Shown here in pieces: positions 25,138-33,671 of a stretch of DNA of 36,168 nt. The DNA is taken from positions 1 through 36,168 of the forward strand of contig CACFVT010000011.1 of NCBI GenBank assembly GCA_902569865.1. The letters are read 5' to 3'. A program made the position numbers and the translations under genes. The notes under the pieces were generated by a model. That model saw only the letters and a list, made by a program, of their open reading frames with translations. It was not told where the DNA came from and searched no databases. This stretch comes from an uncultured Alphaproteobacteria bacterium. Its GTDB lineage: Bacteria > Pseudomonadota > Alphaproteobacteria > HIMB59 > GCA-002718135. Numbering within the stretch: the first letter of the stretch is position 1; every line of letters begins with the position of its first letter.

Positions 25138-25578
25138 ATGAGCCTTAGGTTTCAAAGACTGATATTAATATTGATAACATTAGTTTTTTTGAGTGCGGCA
25201 GTAGTATTAATACTTTTTAACACTAAACAAAATATAGTTTTTTTTTACACACCTACTGAATTAATAGAAAATGATTTTATCTTAAACAAAAAAGTTAGAA
25301 TTGGCGGTTATGTAAAAAAATCTTCATTTATTAAAAAGTCATTAAATACTTATGAATTCAAAATAACTGATAATGTGAATGAGCTGTTAGTTTTTTACAA
25401 TGGTATTTTACCAGATTTATTTAGAGAAGGACAGGGAACAGTAATTGAGGGGTTTTTAAATAATAATAACAATATTGTAGCTTCTAAAGTTTACGCAAAA
25501 CATGATGAAAACTACATGCCTGCATCAATAAAAAAAGAATTAGAAAAAAACAATCAGTGGAAAAAAAATTACAAATGA
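25138..25578 (+). CDS. ccmE: Periplasmic heme chaperone CcmE
   Basis: CcmE carries heme covalently in the periplasm and hands it to CcmF/CcmH. The 146 residues have an N-terminal membrane anchor (about 8-27) and an OB-fold beta domain with VRIGGYVKKSS, KITDN and VIEGFL. The heme-binding H122 is followed by Y126 in AKHDENYMP, matching the H-x3-Y signature. The start is the ATG at 25138, 2 bases after ccmD. Its TGA overlaps the ccmF ATG at 25575-25578. Confidence 0.95.
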   Translation: MSLRFQRLILILITLVFLSAAVVLILFNTKQNIVFFYTPTELIENDFILNKKVRIGGYVKKSSFIKKSLNTYEFKITDNVNELLVFYNGILPDLFREGQGTVIEGFLNNNNNIVASKVYAKHDENYMPASIKKELEKNNQWKKNYK

Positions 25579-27440
25579 TTTCATTAATAGGTTTTTGCTC
25601 ACTATGTCTGTCTACTATTTTTTCTTTTGTAGTTTTAATTCCATATTCTATTTTACAGATTAAAGTAAAATACTTATTCTTTATCTTTAGATCTTCAACA
25701 TTTTTAGTATGTGTCTCGTTTGTGTCACTTATTTTTGCATATATTAATTCAGATTTTTCTAACTTTAATGTGTTTCAAAATTCTCATTCAAACAAACCTC
25801 TAATTTATAAAATTACAGGAGCTTGGGGAAATCATGAAGGATCTATTCTTCTTTGGGTTTGTATGATTTCAATATATGGTTTTTTTTATTCTATATTTGG
25901 TAAATCGTTTAATGATTTTAAAATAACAGTTCTTAAAATTCAAAGTGCTTTATTTATAATTTTTGCTCTTTTTATTATTTTTACTTCCAACCCATTCCTT
26001 CTAAACCCTGTATTAGTTGAAGAGGGGTTGGGTTTAAATCCAATTTTACAAGATCCTGCATTAGCAATTCATCCCCCCATGTTGTACTTAGGCTATGTTG
26101 GTTTTTCTTTAGTGTTTAGCTTAGCAATAGCAAGTTTGTTAAAAACAAATCCAGATCAAATTTGGATAATGGAAATAAGAAAATGGTCAATGATTAGTTG
26201 GGGTTTCTTAACAGCTGGAATAGCCCTAGGTTCATATTGGGCATATTATGAACTTGGTTGGGGAGGATGGTGGTTTTGGGATCCAGTCGAAAATATTTCC
26301 TTAATGCCCTGGATAGCTGGATTAGCATTGGTTCACTCAGTAATAATGATTAGAGGAGAACAGGCAATTGAGAAATGGATTATTTTTCTATCAATACTAT
26401 GTTTTTCTCTAAGCATACTTGGAACATTTCTAGTCAGATCTGGGATTTTAACAAGCGTTCATTCTTTTGCTGCAGATGCTTCAAGAGGTCTCTTTATTCT
26501 TTTAATTTTTTTTGTAACTACAGGCTTTGGGTTGCTTGTTTTTTTAATTAAATCACCATCAAAAAAAAATGATTTACATTTACTTTTGATCAACAAAACA
26601 TCAGCTCTAATAATCAATAATATTCTGATGATGATAGCTGTGTTAACTATATTACTTGGAACTATTTATCCAATAATAATAGAAGTCTTAACTAATACAA
26701 GAATTTCTGTTGGTGGTCCTTATTTTAACTCAACTGTTTTGCCAATTCTACTTCCAGGTTTTTTATTAATGAGTGTTGCTCCTGTACTATCTTGGCAAAC
26801 AAACAAAATCAAAAAATTTAAAATTTATGTAATATGTTTTTTTATATTAAGTGCTATTGTTTTATTGCAATCCTATTTTACAAATTTTAATCCTTGGGGA
26901 TTTATCGGTTTGATACTCGGAGTATGGATAATATTTGCCTCAATATTGTCTATTGTTTTGAGGTACAAATTTTCTATTACAATACACTATGTCAAAACGA
27001 TAAATAGTTTTATAGCCCATATTGGTGTTGGTATAATGATAATAGGAATTACTTTTTCAAGTATTTATCAAAAAGAGTTTAATTTTAATATTGCAGTTGG
27101 TGAAGAGGTAATTTTAGATAATGATTTTTTAAAATTTCAAGATACAAAAATAATTGAAGAAAAAAATTACCAATCTTTAATAGCTATCTTTTCTTTAGAA
27201 AAAAAAGACAGAATAGTTAGTTATATTGAAACAGGTAAAAATTATTATCCTGTATCAAAAACAATAACTTCAGAGGTTGGAATATATCATGACTGGTTTA
27301 AAGATGTTTATATAATTCTTGGTAGCGAAAATAACGATATTTGGTCTATTAGAGTATACTTAAATCCATTAGTAAGCTTTATTTGGATTGGGGTTTTTGT
27401 AATGATATTTTCAAGTATTATAGCAGTTATAAAAAAATGA
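25575..27440 (+). CDS. ccmF: Cytochrome c heme lyase subunit CcmF
   Basis: CcmF, with CcmH (and usually CcmI), joins heme to apocytochrome c. The large polytopic protein (621 residues from the ATG at 25575) has the WWD domain LGWGGWWFWDPVENISLMPW. Conserved His-containing loops include AWGNHEGS, LAIHPPMLYLGY and LALVHSV. The ATG is chosen because it overlaps the ccmE TGA; a GTG at 25557 would add six residues. Its own TGA overlaps the ccmG ATG at 27437-27440. Confidence 0.96.
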   Translation: MISLIGFCSLCLSTIFSFVVLIPYSILQIKVKYLFFIFRSSTFLVCVSFVSLIFAYINSDFSNFNVFQNSHSNKPLIYKITGAWGNHEGSILLWVCMISIYGFFYSIFGKSFNDFKITVLKIQSALFIIFALFIIFTSNPFLLNPVLVEEGLGLNPILQDPALAIHPPMLYLGYVGFSLVFSLAIASLLKTNPDQIWIMEIRKWSMISWGFLTAGIALGSYWAYYELGWGGWWFWDPVENISLMPWIAGLALVHSVIMIRGEQAIEKWIIFLSILCFSLSILGTFLVRSGILTSVHSFAADASRGLFILLIFFVTTGFGLLVFLIKSPSKKNDLHLLLINKTSALIINNILMMIAVLTILLGTIYPIIIEVLTNTRISVGGPYFNSTVLPILLPGFLLMSVAPVLSWQTNKIKKFKIYVICFFILSAIVLLQSYFTNFNPWGFIGLILGVWIIFASILSIVLRYKFSITIHYVKTINSFIAHIGVGIMIIGITFSSIYQKEFNFNIAVGEEVILDNDFLKFQDTKIIEEKNYQSLIAIFSLEKKDRIVSYIETGKNYYPVSKTITSEVGIYHDWFKDVYIILGSENNDIWSIRVYLNPLVSFIWIGVFVMIFSSIIAVIKK

Positions 27441-27961
27441 AAAAAATTCTTTTAATTTTACCTTTATTTTTACTAACAACAATTTGCTTATTCTTTCTTT
27501 TATTTATTTTACTTAAAAAAGACCCTAATGATCCCCCAAGCGCACTACTAAATAAGAGTATACCAATTTTTTCTTCAACCAATCTCTATAATGATAGTGA
27601 ATTTTTAGAATCAAACAATCTAAAAGGGCAATATATACTTATTAACTTTTTTGCTTCATGGTGTGCGCCATGTAGGGTTGAGCATCATCTTTTTTTTGAA
27701 ATAAAAAAACAAAAACCAGAGTTGTATATTATAGGATTTTCACATAAAGATGATCCCAATAACTCAAAAAAATATCTTGAAGAAGAAGGTAATCCTTATT
27801 CTTTTGTTGGCCTTGACCAAGATGGAAAAATAGCTTTTGAATTTGGTGTTTTTGGATTACCTGAAACATTTTTGATTAATAATAAAGGTAAAATAATTTT
27901 TAAACATACAGGAATATTAACCAAAGAAATTATAGATAATGAAATTTCAAAGCTCTTTTAA
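27437..27961 (+). CDS. ccmG: Thiol:disulfide oxidoreductase CcmG (DsbE)
   Basis: This is a membrane-tethered periplasmic thioredoxin-fold protein that keeps the apocytochrome CxxCH cysteines reduced. The 174 residues have one N-terminal helix (about 2-27) and active site WCAPC (W75, C76, C79). The cis-Pro segment GLPETFLINNKG and GxxDQDGKIAFEFGV are typical of CcmG. The ATG at 27437 overlaps the ccmF stop. An upstream in-frame start would lie inside ccmF and is not used. The 3' end overlaps ccmH by 23 bases. Confidence 0.95.
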   Translation: MKKILLILPLFLLTTICLFFLLFILLKKDPNDPPSALLNKSIPIFSSTNLYNDSEFLESNNLKGQYILINFFASWCAPCRVEHHLFFEIKKQKPELYIIGFSHKDDPNNSKKYLEEEGNPYSFVGLDQDGKIAFEFGVFGLPETFLINNKGKIIFKHTGILTKEIIDNEISKLF

Positions 27962-28304
27962 ATTTTTATTTTTTTTATTTTTTTCTTTCAATGCTTTTGC
28001 AAATGAAAACATTGATGAAAAAGTAAAAAAATTAACACTAGAGTTAAGGTGCATGACATGTCAAAATCAAAGTGTTTATGAATCTGACTCTGATTACGCG
28101 AAAGATGTAATGATAATAGTAAAAGAAAAATTTAAAGAAGGACTGGACGAAAGAGAAATTAAAGAATTTTTAACTGAACGATATGGCGAGTATATTTTAT
28201 TCAAGCCTTATTTTAGTTCAAAAAATGTACTTTTATGGCTTTTTCCATTTATTTTAATTATTGCTTCAATGTTAGTTTTCATAAGAAATTTAAAAAAAAA
28301 GTAG
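27939..28304 (+). CDS. ccmH: Cytochrome c maturation protein CcmH
   Basis: This is the CcmH/CycL thiol-reductant that works with CcmG on apocytochrome c. The 121 residues consist of a signal peptide (about 1-21, ending AFA), a periplasmic three-helix domain with LRCMTCQNQS (C38, C41), KEFLTERYGEYILFKP, and a C-terminal anchor (about 98-116). It is the short, alphaproteobacterial type, without the fused TPR part seen in E. coli CcmH. No separate ccmI follows. It ends the ccm operon. Confidence 0.95.
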   Translation: MKFQSSFKFLFFLFFSFNAFANENIDEKVKKLTLELRCMTCQNQSVYESDSDYAKDVMIIVKEKFKEGLDEREIKEFLTERYGEYILFKPYFSSKNVLLWLFPFILIIASMLVFIRNLKKK

Positions 28305-28371
28305 AGTAGAGGAGTATTTAAATTGTATTTTTTTATTTAGGATATAAGGATTCTTTATAAATATATTTAAA

Positions 28372-28390
28372 ATTACTTGCCTAAAGTAAT
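28372..28390 (+). promoter_or_regulatory. Leader hairpin before the binding-protein gene
   Basis: The perfect 7-bp inverted repeat ATTACTT / AAGTAAT has the loop GCCTA. It ends 4 bases before the strong Shine-Dalgarno AAGGAGG (28395-28401) of the binding-protein gene. It may protect the 5' end of an abundant mRNA or modulate initiation. There is no U-tract, so it is not a terminator. Confidence 0.5.
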
Positions 28391-28405
28391 ACACAAGGAG
28401 GAAGA

Positions 28406-29239
28406 GTGAAAAAAATTTTATTAATCTTATTTTCATTAAGCTTACTTAGTTTAACTACTATTAGTAATGCAAAATCTATTAGAATTGGTACCGAGGGGGC
28501 TTACCCTCCTTGGAACAATCTAAATTCAGCAGGAGAACTTGAAGGTGCAGAAATTGACTTTGGTAATGAAGCATGTGCAAGAATGGGTGTTGACTGTGAG
28601 TGGGTAACTCAAGACTGGGATGGAATTATTCCAGCTCTACTTCAAGGAAAATATGACATCATCATTGCCGGTATGTCAATTACTGAAGAGAGAAAAGAAA
28701 AAGTAAACTTCACAAATGGCTATATGACTGATGGTGCTAGATTTGCTGTATTAAAAGATAGTGGACTAGCTGATCTCAATATTGCTGGTATGGCAAAAGT
28801 TAACTTAAATAATGCTGGTGGTAAAGAACAAGCAGCTATTGGTCAGCTTATTGCAGCAATGAATGGCTCTACAGTTTGTGTTCAATCTTCTACTATTCAT
28901 CAAAACTTTCTAGAAAAACATATGTCTGGAGCTGTTAAAGTTAAATTGTATCAAGCTGTCGATGATCATAATTTAGACTTAGCTGCTGGTAGATGTGATG
29001 CTATTCTTGCTGATGTTGGATCTATAATTGATTTTATGGAGTCTGATGGAGGTGTTGATGTAGCGTTTACTGGTCCAACATTCTCAGGCGGTGTTTTTGG
29101 AGACGGTGTAGGTGGAGCTGTTAGAAAAGAAGATACTGATATTGTAGAAATGTGGAATGCAGCTATTGCTGAGATGTCTGCTGATGGAACAACTGCTGAA
29201 ATCACAAAGAAATGGTTTGGTAGAGATATTTCTATGTAA
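28406..29239 (+). CDS. ABC transporter amino-acid-type substrate-binding protein
   Basis: This 277-residue periplasmic binding protein is of the lysine/arginine/ornithine-octopine type (SBP family 3). It has a signal peptide (about 1-22, SNA before the cleavage). The N-lobe starts with IRIGTEGAYPPWN, and GAEIDFGNE, DWDGIIPALLQGKYDIIIAGM and SITEERKEKVNFT are family hallmarks. It ends ITKKWFGRDI. A GTG start follows a perfect AAGGAGG four bases upstream. The coding sequence is visibly richer in G/C third positions and Ala/Gly than its neighbours, which suggests high expression. No permease or ATPase gene is adjacent, so it must pair with components elsewhere. The ligand is probably a cationic or similar amino acid, but this is not certain. 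Confidence 0.92.
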   Translation: MKKILLILFSLSLLSLTTISNAKSIRIGTEGAYPPWNNLNSAGELEGAEIDFGNEACARMGVDCEWVTQDWDGIIPALLQGKYDIIIAGMSITEERKEKVNFTNGYMTDGARFAVLKDSGLADLNIAGMAKVNLNNAGGKEQAAIGQLIAAMNGSTVCVQSSTIHQNFLEKHMSGAVKVKLYQAVDDHNLDLAAGRCDAILADVGSIIDFMESDGGVDVAFTGPTFSGGVFGDGVGGAVRKEDTDIVEMWNAAIAEMSADGTTAEITKKWFGRDISM

Positions 29240-29260
29240 TTAATCAAACAAAAATTATAT

Positions 29261-29292
29261 AAAAGCGGTCAACTTTAAAGACCGCTTTTTTT
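29261..29292 (+). terminator. Rho-independent terminator after the binding-protein gene
   Basis: The stem GCGGTC (29265-29270) pairs with GACCGC (29280-29285) around a nine-base loop. It is preceded by AAAA and followed by seven T (29286-29292). The last T is directly before the ATG of the next gene. Confidence 0.92.
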
Positions 29293-29955
29293 ATGTCTAA
29301 AAATATACCCTCAAAAGAATATTTACAAAACTTAGAATATTATAAAAAAATGCATAATGAAGGATTTAATCTTATTAGTGGTAAAAGAAGAAGCGCAAAT
29401 GAAGCGTACGATGGTCATAGCACACTGGCTTTTGCAAAATTAATTAGAGATATAATAAATAAGAATCAAATAAAATCGATGCTTGATTATGGAAGTGGAA
29501 AAGGTTTTTATTATGAAAACCCATTTAATATAAAAGGTTTAAAAATTAATTCCTTAAAAGATTATTGGGGTATAGAAATTGACTTATTTGATCCTTGTTA
29601 TAAAAAAAATTCATTAATTGATGAAAATAAATTATATGATTTAGTTGTCTCAATAGATGTTTTGGAACACATACCGTCTCAAGATATAGACTGGGTTTTG
29701 GAAAAAATTATAAGTAAAGCTAAAAAATTTGTTTTTCTAAATGTTGCCTGTTATTCAGCTGTAGCACTTTTACCCAATGGTGAAAATGCTCATATAAATG
29801 TAAATAATCCAAATTGGTGGCATGAAAAATTTTCGTTTTTAAAAAAAAAATATTTAAATACTAAGATTATTTGTGTGTGTACTCTAAAAGAAAATGGAAT
29901 TAATAAATATTTTCCTTTGCAATATGATGATAAAATAACTAATTACGAAAAATAA
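29293..29955 (+). CDS. Class I SAM-dependent methyltransferase
   Basis: This is a 220-residue methyltransferase-fold protein. Motif I is MLDYGSGKGFYY, a post-I acidic residue is in YWGIEIDLFDP, and motif IV reads DLVVSIDVLEHIPSQD. The closing AHINVNNPNWWHEKF resembles a group common in marine alphaproteobacteria. The substrate is unknown. The ATG follows the U-tract of the preceding terminator with no spacer, so no ribosome-binding site exists. The N-terminus (IPSKEYLQNLEYYKKMHNEG) looks conserved, which supports this start over M20. yggT begins on the last base of its stop. Confidence 0.83.
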   Translation: MSKNIPSKEYLQNLEYYKKMHNEGFNLISGKRRSANEAYDGHSTLAFAKLIRDIINKNQIKSMLDYGSGKGFYYENPFNIKGLKINSLKDYWGIEIDLFDPCYKKNSLIDENKLYDLVVSIDVLEHIPSQDIDWVLEKIISKAKKFVFLNVACYSAVALLPNGENAHINVNNPNWWHEKFSFLKKKYLNTKIICVCTLKENGINKYFPLQYDDKITNYEK

Positions 29956-30236
29956 TGACTTCACTTTTAGGGTTAATAATTCAAATAATAAATCTTTATC
30001 AGTTTATTTTGTTAATTTATATTATTGCAACTTGGTTGCTTAATTTTAATATAATTAATTCATCTAATCGTTTTGTTTATAGTGTTATGGAAGCTATGTA
30101 TCGTCTGTGTGAACCAAGTTTGAACTTAGTTAGAAAATACATACCAAACTTTGGAACTATAGATATATCACCCATAATTGTATATTTAGGATTATGGTTT
30201 ATAAAAAGTTTACTAATTGAATATTGGCCTAGGTAA
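29955..30236 (+). CDS. YggT-family membrane protein
   Basis: This 93-residue protein has two hydrophobic helices (about 2-28 and 64-88) separated by RLCEPSLNLVRKYIPNFG, the YggT signature, followed by DISPIIVYLGLWFI. YggT proteins are linked to membrane stress, osmotic tolerance and positioning of cell-division or photosystem components in various bacteria, but have no defined activity. The ATG overlaps the methyltransferase TAA by one base. folD begins one base after its stop, so the three genes probably share one transcript. Confidence 0.9.
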   Translation: MTSLLGLIIQIINLYQFILLIYIIATWLLNFNIINSSNRFVYSVMEAMYRLCEPSLNLVRKYIPNFGTIDISPIIVYLGLWFIKSLLIEYWPR

Positions 30237-30237
30237 T

Positions 30238-31125
30238 ATGACAAAATTAATTAATGGCAAAGAAATTGCCAAGAATCTTAGAAACACACTTAAAAAAGAA
30301 ATTGATAATTTAAAATCTAAAACAGGAAAAGTTCCTGGATTAGCTGTTGTTCAAGTTGGTGAAGTTGCTGCAAGTAACGTTTACGTCAAAGCAAAAACTA
30401 AAAGTGCAAAAGAGGTTGGTTTTGAAGTAATTGATCATCATCTTATTGAACAAACCTCAGAGGAAGAATTGCTTCAATTAGTTATGAATCTTAACAAACA
30501 AGAAAATGTAAATGGTATATTAGTTCAACTTCCTCTTCCTGATCATATTAATGAGCAAGTAATCTTAGATTCAATTCATCCCGATAAAGATGCAGATGGT
30601 TTTCATCCCTTAAATGTTGGTAAATTATCAATTGCGAGTCACAATGATCAAAACTTACTAATTCCATGCACTCCTTATGGATGCATTATAATGTTAAAAA
30701 GTCTTGAAATAAATCTGTCTGGAAAGAATGCTGTAGTCATAGGAAGATCAAATATTGTTGGTAAACCAATGGCTCAGCTTTTATTAAAAGAGTCTTGCAC
30801 TGTTACTATCGCACACTCTAAAACCCAAAATTTGGAAGAAGTATGCCAAAATGCAGATATTGTTGTTGCAGCAGTTGGAAGACCTGAAATGGTAAAAGGA
30901 AGTTGGATAAAAAAAGGTGCAGTTGTTATAGATGTTGGAATAAATAGAATTGAAGCTAATATAAAAGGAGAGAATAAAAATAAATTAGTTGGAGATGTAG
31001 ATTTTAAAGAAGCAGAAAAAAATGCTTCTGCAATAACCCCAGTTCCTGGCGGTGTAGGTCCAATGACAATTGCATGCTTATTAAGAAATACAACGGTAGC
31101 ATTTAAAAATAAACAAAAAAGCTAA
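30238..31125 (+). CDS. folD: Bifunctional methylenetetrahydrofolate dehydrogenase/cyclohydrolase
   Basis: FolD interconverts 5,10-methylene-, methenyl- and 10-formyl-tetrahydrofolate and so feeds purine and formyl-Met synthesis. The 295 residues include the catalytic-Lys region SNVYVKAKTKSAKEVG, VQLPLPDHI, DKDADGFHPLNVG, the dinucleotide-binding VIGRSNIVGKPMAQLL and the closing TPVPGGVGPMTIACLL. I start at the ATG at 30238, one base after the yggT stop. Its TAA interleaves with the TAG of the convergent glycosyltransferase in CTAA (31122-31125). Confidence 0.97.
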   Translation: MTKLINGKEIAKNLRNTLKKEIDNLKSKTGKVPGLAVVQVGEVAASNVYVKAKTKSAKEVGFEVIDHHLIEQTSEEELLQLVMNLNKQENVNGILVQLPLPDHINEQVILDSIHPDKDADGFHPLNVGKLSIASHNDQNLLIPCTPYGCIIMLKSLEINLSGKNAVVIGRSNIVGKPMAQLLLKESCTVTIAHSKTQNLEEVCQNADIVVAAVGRPEMVKGSWIKKGAVVIDVGINRIEANIKGENKNKLVGDVDFKEAEKNASAITPVPGGVGPMTIACLLRNTTVAFKNKQKS

Positions 31126-31979
31126 TTATTTAATATTGAAATCACTTTATTCAGGATATTGTCTACAGTTATAGTTTTTCTTGCTTCGTCACAATGGGAA
31201 CAAATATATCCTACAGTACCACAGGGAGACATAGAATGATCAAAATATATGTTTTCATGAGAATCATAGCCAGTAACTTTAGGGTGTATCCAGCCGCCAA
31301 AATACACAATTGCTTTTTTTCTAATTGCTGCAGCTGCATGACTAAATCCACCCTCTGGACCTAAGAAAAGGTCACAATAATTCATAATCGCACAAGCGGT
31401 TCTAAAATCAAAATCAACTGATGAGTAATAGACTCCTTCATATTTTTTGCTTTTTTCATGCTTTGATTGAATTATTAAATATTTATCCTTTAATTTTAAA
31501 ATTAATTCTTTCCAATTTGACTCTCCCCAGTCTTTATTTTTCATTTTATAATAAAAAAAACTATCATCAATTTTGGTTGATGTTGACTCAAAAAAAATTA
31601 TTCCTTTAGACTTTGCTTTATTATTTTTTTTCCAATAATCTTTTGCAGCACTTAAGATTGATATAGCCTTATTTTTCTCACTATCTGTAAAATATAACTT
31701 TCCTGGAGTCGGACTAAAACTCATGTTCCATTTCCAGTTTTTATCACTACTCCTTTCATAATCTATGTAAGGACGAGCTTCGTTGTAATAATTGATAAAA
31801 TGAATAGGTTTATTTCTATCAACTTTATTTATAGGAGTGATATTTGGATTATTTTTATAAATTGGAGAATCATAAATTATTTTTTTTTTTAAGTCGCCAA
31901 TTACAATTTGTTTGTTTGGATGCTTCTTTTTTTCTTGTTCAACAAAACTTGTTATCATTAGTTCATCCCCAAGGCCCAT
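31122..31979 (-). CDS. Glycosyltransferase family 9-like protein with a C-terminal CxxC
   Basis: This 285-residue protein resembles heptosyltransferase-type GT9. It opens with GLGDELMITSF (equivalent to GIGDxLLxTP), and residues about 201-229 (YCDLFLGPEGGFSHAAAAIR, then KKAIVYFGG) match the nucleotide-sugar site. It is shorter than classical LPS heptosyltransferases (about 320-350). An unusual cluster, C253, C260 and C263 in MSPCGTVGYICSHC, near the C-terminus could bind a metal or form a disulfide. A role in LPS or other surface glycan synthesis is likely; donor and acceptor are unknown. It lies 8 bases downstream of argG on the same strand. Confidence 0.78.
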   Translation of the reverse strand: MGLGDELMITSFVEQEKKKHPNKQIVIGDLKKKIIYDSPIYKNNPNITPINKVDRNKPIHFINYYNEARPYIDYERSSDKNWKWNMSFSPTPGKLYFTDSEKNKAISILSAAKDYWKKNNKAKSKGIIFFESTSTKIDDSFFYYKMKNKDWGESNWKELILKLKDKYLIIQSKHEKSKKYEGVYYSSVDFDFRTACAIMNYCDLFLGPEGGFSHAAAAIRKKAIVYFGGWIHPKVTGYDSHENIYFDHSMSPCGTVGYICSHCDEARKTITVDNILNKVISILNN

Positions 31980-31987
31980 TTATTACC

Positions 31988-33169
31988 TCATTGCTTTAAT
32001 CTTAATGAATTTATTTTAATAAATCCTTCCGCATCTCTCTGATTATAATCGCCTACTTCATCAAATGATACAAGGGATAAATTATATTTACTAAAAGGAG
32101 ATCTTCTGCCCTTTACAATTACATTGCCTTTAAAAAGTTGTAATCTGACATCTCCAGTTACTTTCTGCTGAGTAACGTCTATCAAGCTTTGCATACTTAG
32201 TCTTTCAGAAGAAAACCACAGTCCGTTATAAATAGTCTCAGCATATTTTGGCATAATTTCATCCTTTAAATGCGCTTCACCTCTATCTAATGTAATACTT
32301 TCGATAGCTCTATGTGCTTTGGATAAAATTGTTCCACCAGGTGTTTCATAAACACCCCTAGATTTCATGCCAACAAAACGATTTTCAACAATATCTTCTC
32401 TGCCTATTCCATGATTAAATCCATATTCATTTAGGTTTGATAATAATTCATGAGCTTTTAATTTTTTTTGATTTATTGAAACTGGGTCACCCTGCTCAAA
32501 TGATATTATTATTTCATCTGGTGTTGAGTTTGCGTCCTTAATAGATTTAGTTCGTGTATATACAAAATCTGGGGCATCTATCCATGGATCTTCAAGGATT
32601 TTACCTTCTGACGAAGTATGAAGTAAATTCGCATCAGTGCTGAACGGAGCTTCTCCAAGCTTGTCTTTAGGTATATTTATTTGATATTTTTCTGCAAAAT
32701 TGATTAAATCATTCCTTGAACTAAGTTCCCATTCTCTCCAAGGAGAAATTACCTTAATTTTTGAATTGTTTGCATAATACCCCAATTCAAATCGAACTTG
32801 ATCATTACCCTTGCCAGTAGCGCCATGTGCCACTGTATCTGCCCCAACCTCTTTTGCAATTTCAATTTGTTTTTTAGCTATTAATGGCCTTGCTATTGCA
32901 GTCCCTAAAAAATACATTCCTTCATAAAGGGCATTTGCACGAAACATAGGAAAAACATAATCTTTTACAAACTCTTCTCTTAAATCTTCTATGAAAATTT
33001 CTTCCACCCCTAATGTTTGTGCTTTACATTTAACTGGCTCAAGTTCCTCACCCTGTCCTAAGTCAGCAGTAAATGTAACTACAGGACATTTGTATTTAAC
33101 TTGAAGCCATTTAAGGATAACACTTGTATCTAGACCTCCTGAATAAGCTAAAACAATTTTCTTTGGCAT
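31988..33169 (-). CDS. argG: Argininosuccinate synthase
   Basis: ArgG joins citrulline and aspartate at the cost of ATP in arginine synthesis. The P-loop-like [16 protein letters not shown] opens the protein. [32 protein letters not shown]-like [15 protein letters not shown] and the C-terminal [14 protein letters not shown] are all present. I use the ATG at 33169 (393 residues), one base after the stop of the IalB-like gene. An ATG five codons upstream (33184) overlaps that gene and is an alternative. argH is not in the window. Confidence 0.96.
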   Translation of the reverse strand: MPKKIVLAYSGGLDTSVILKWLQVKYKCPVVTFTADLGQGEELEPVKCKAQTLGVEEIFIEDLREEFVKDYVFPMFRANALYEGMYFLGTAIARPLIAKKQIEIAKEVGADTVAHGATGKGNDQVRFELGYYANNSKIKVISPWREWELSSRNDLINFAEKYQINIPKDKLGEAPFSTDANLLHTSSEGKILEDPWIDAPDFVYTRTKSIKDANSTPDEIIISFEQGDPVSINQKKLKAHELLSNLNEYGFNHGIGREDIVENRFVGMKSRGVYETPGGTILSKAHRAIESITLDRGEAHLKDEIMPKYAETIYNGLWFSSERLSMQSLIDVTQQKVTGDVRLQLFKGNVIVKGRRSPFSKYNLSLVSFDEVGDYNQRDAEGFIKINSLRLKQ

Positions 33170-33170
33170 C

Positions 33171-33644
33171 TTAACAATTTTCATTTAATTGATTTATTGC
33201 ATTAGTAAATCCTTTTAGAGTGTAAATATCATTTGTTATTGTTCCTCTTGTTGACTCGCCCGTAAGAGTTAATTCAAGGCCTTTTTTCATTGCGTAGACA
33301 ACTTTATTATCATCGTTAGTCCACGCTGTCTCTGATGAATCCTCAGTTGAATAAAAATCAAAATTAGTATTATCAATTTTTACATTAATTGTTTTTTCAA
33401 GATCATACTTATAACCAGCTTCGATCTGAATAATATTTTCTTCACTTCCAATAATTTTGTAAACCAGAATATAATTGTCACCCCTTTTTTTTGTTTCTGG
33501 CAAGTCAGATTTAATAGGTGATGAACCTATATAACACCAGTCTTCATCTTGAACAAAAGACCATTTGCCCTTTTCTATTGAAAGAGATTGCTTGGTAATA
33601 CAAATTATAAAAACTACCAAAAATGTATGTGCTATTTTTTTCAT
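33171..33644 (-). CDS. IalB-family (invasion-associated locus B) secreted protein
   Basis: This 157-residue periplasmic or envelope protein has a signal peptide (about 1-22). The body has W28..W36-C37-[10 protein letters not shown], a beta-rich QIEAGYKYD, the family's [17 protein letters not shown], and [18 protein letters not shown]. The last residue is C157. C37 and C157 probably form the conserved disulfide. IalB is named from Bartonella erythrocyte invasion, but the family is widespread in free-living alphaproteobacteria, so no virulence role is implied. It is upstream of and nearly contiguous with argG. A perfect minus-strand TATAAT at 33671-33666 could be its promoter. Confidence 0.82.
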   Translation of the reverse strand: MKKIAHTFLVVFIICITKQSLSIEKGKWSFVQDEDWCYIGSSPIKSDLPETKKRGDNYILVYKIIGSEENIIQIEAGYKYDLEKTINVKIDNTNFDFYSTEDSSETAWTNDDNKVVYAMKKGLELTLTGESTRGTITNDIYTLKGFTNAINQLNENC

Positions 33645-33665
33645 TTATTAATGTATGATTTTGTT

Positions 33666-33671
33666 ATTATA
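33666..33671 (-). promoter_or_regulatory. Putative -10 box for the IalB-argG transcript
   Basis: A perfect TATAAT reads on the minus strand 21 bases before the IalB start. The -35 region is weak (ACTTTA). A second TATAAT-like match lies just upstream. The spacer also has to hold the promoter of the divergent sigma-factor gene. Confidence 0.3.

Noticed and set aside
27383-27436. Upstream in-frame extension of ccmG
   Set aside because: It would lie inside the end of ccmF and precede a clear signal anchor. The ATG at 27437 overlapping the ccmF stop fits the operon pattern.
28372-28390. Terminator for the ccm operon
   Set aside because: The hairpin is perfect, but it is followed by ACACAAGGAGG rather than a U-tract and sits at the ribosome-binding site of the next gene.
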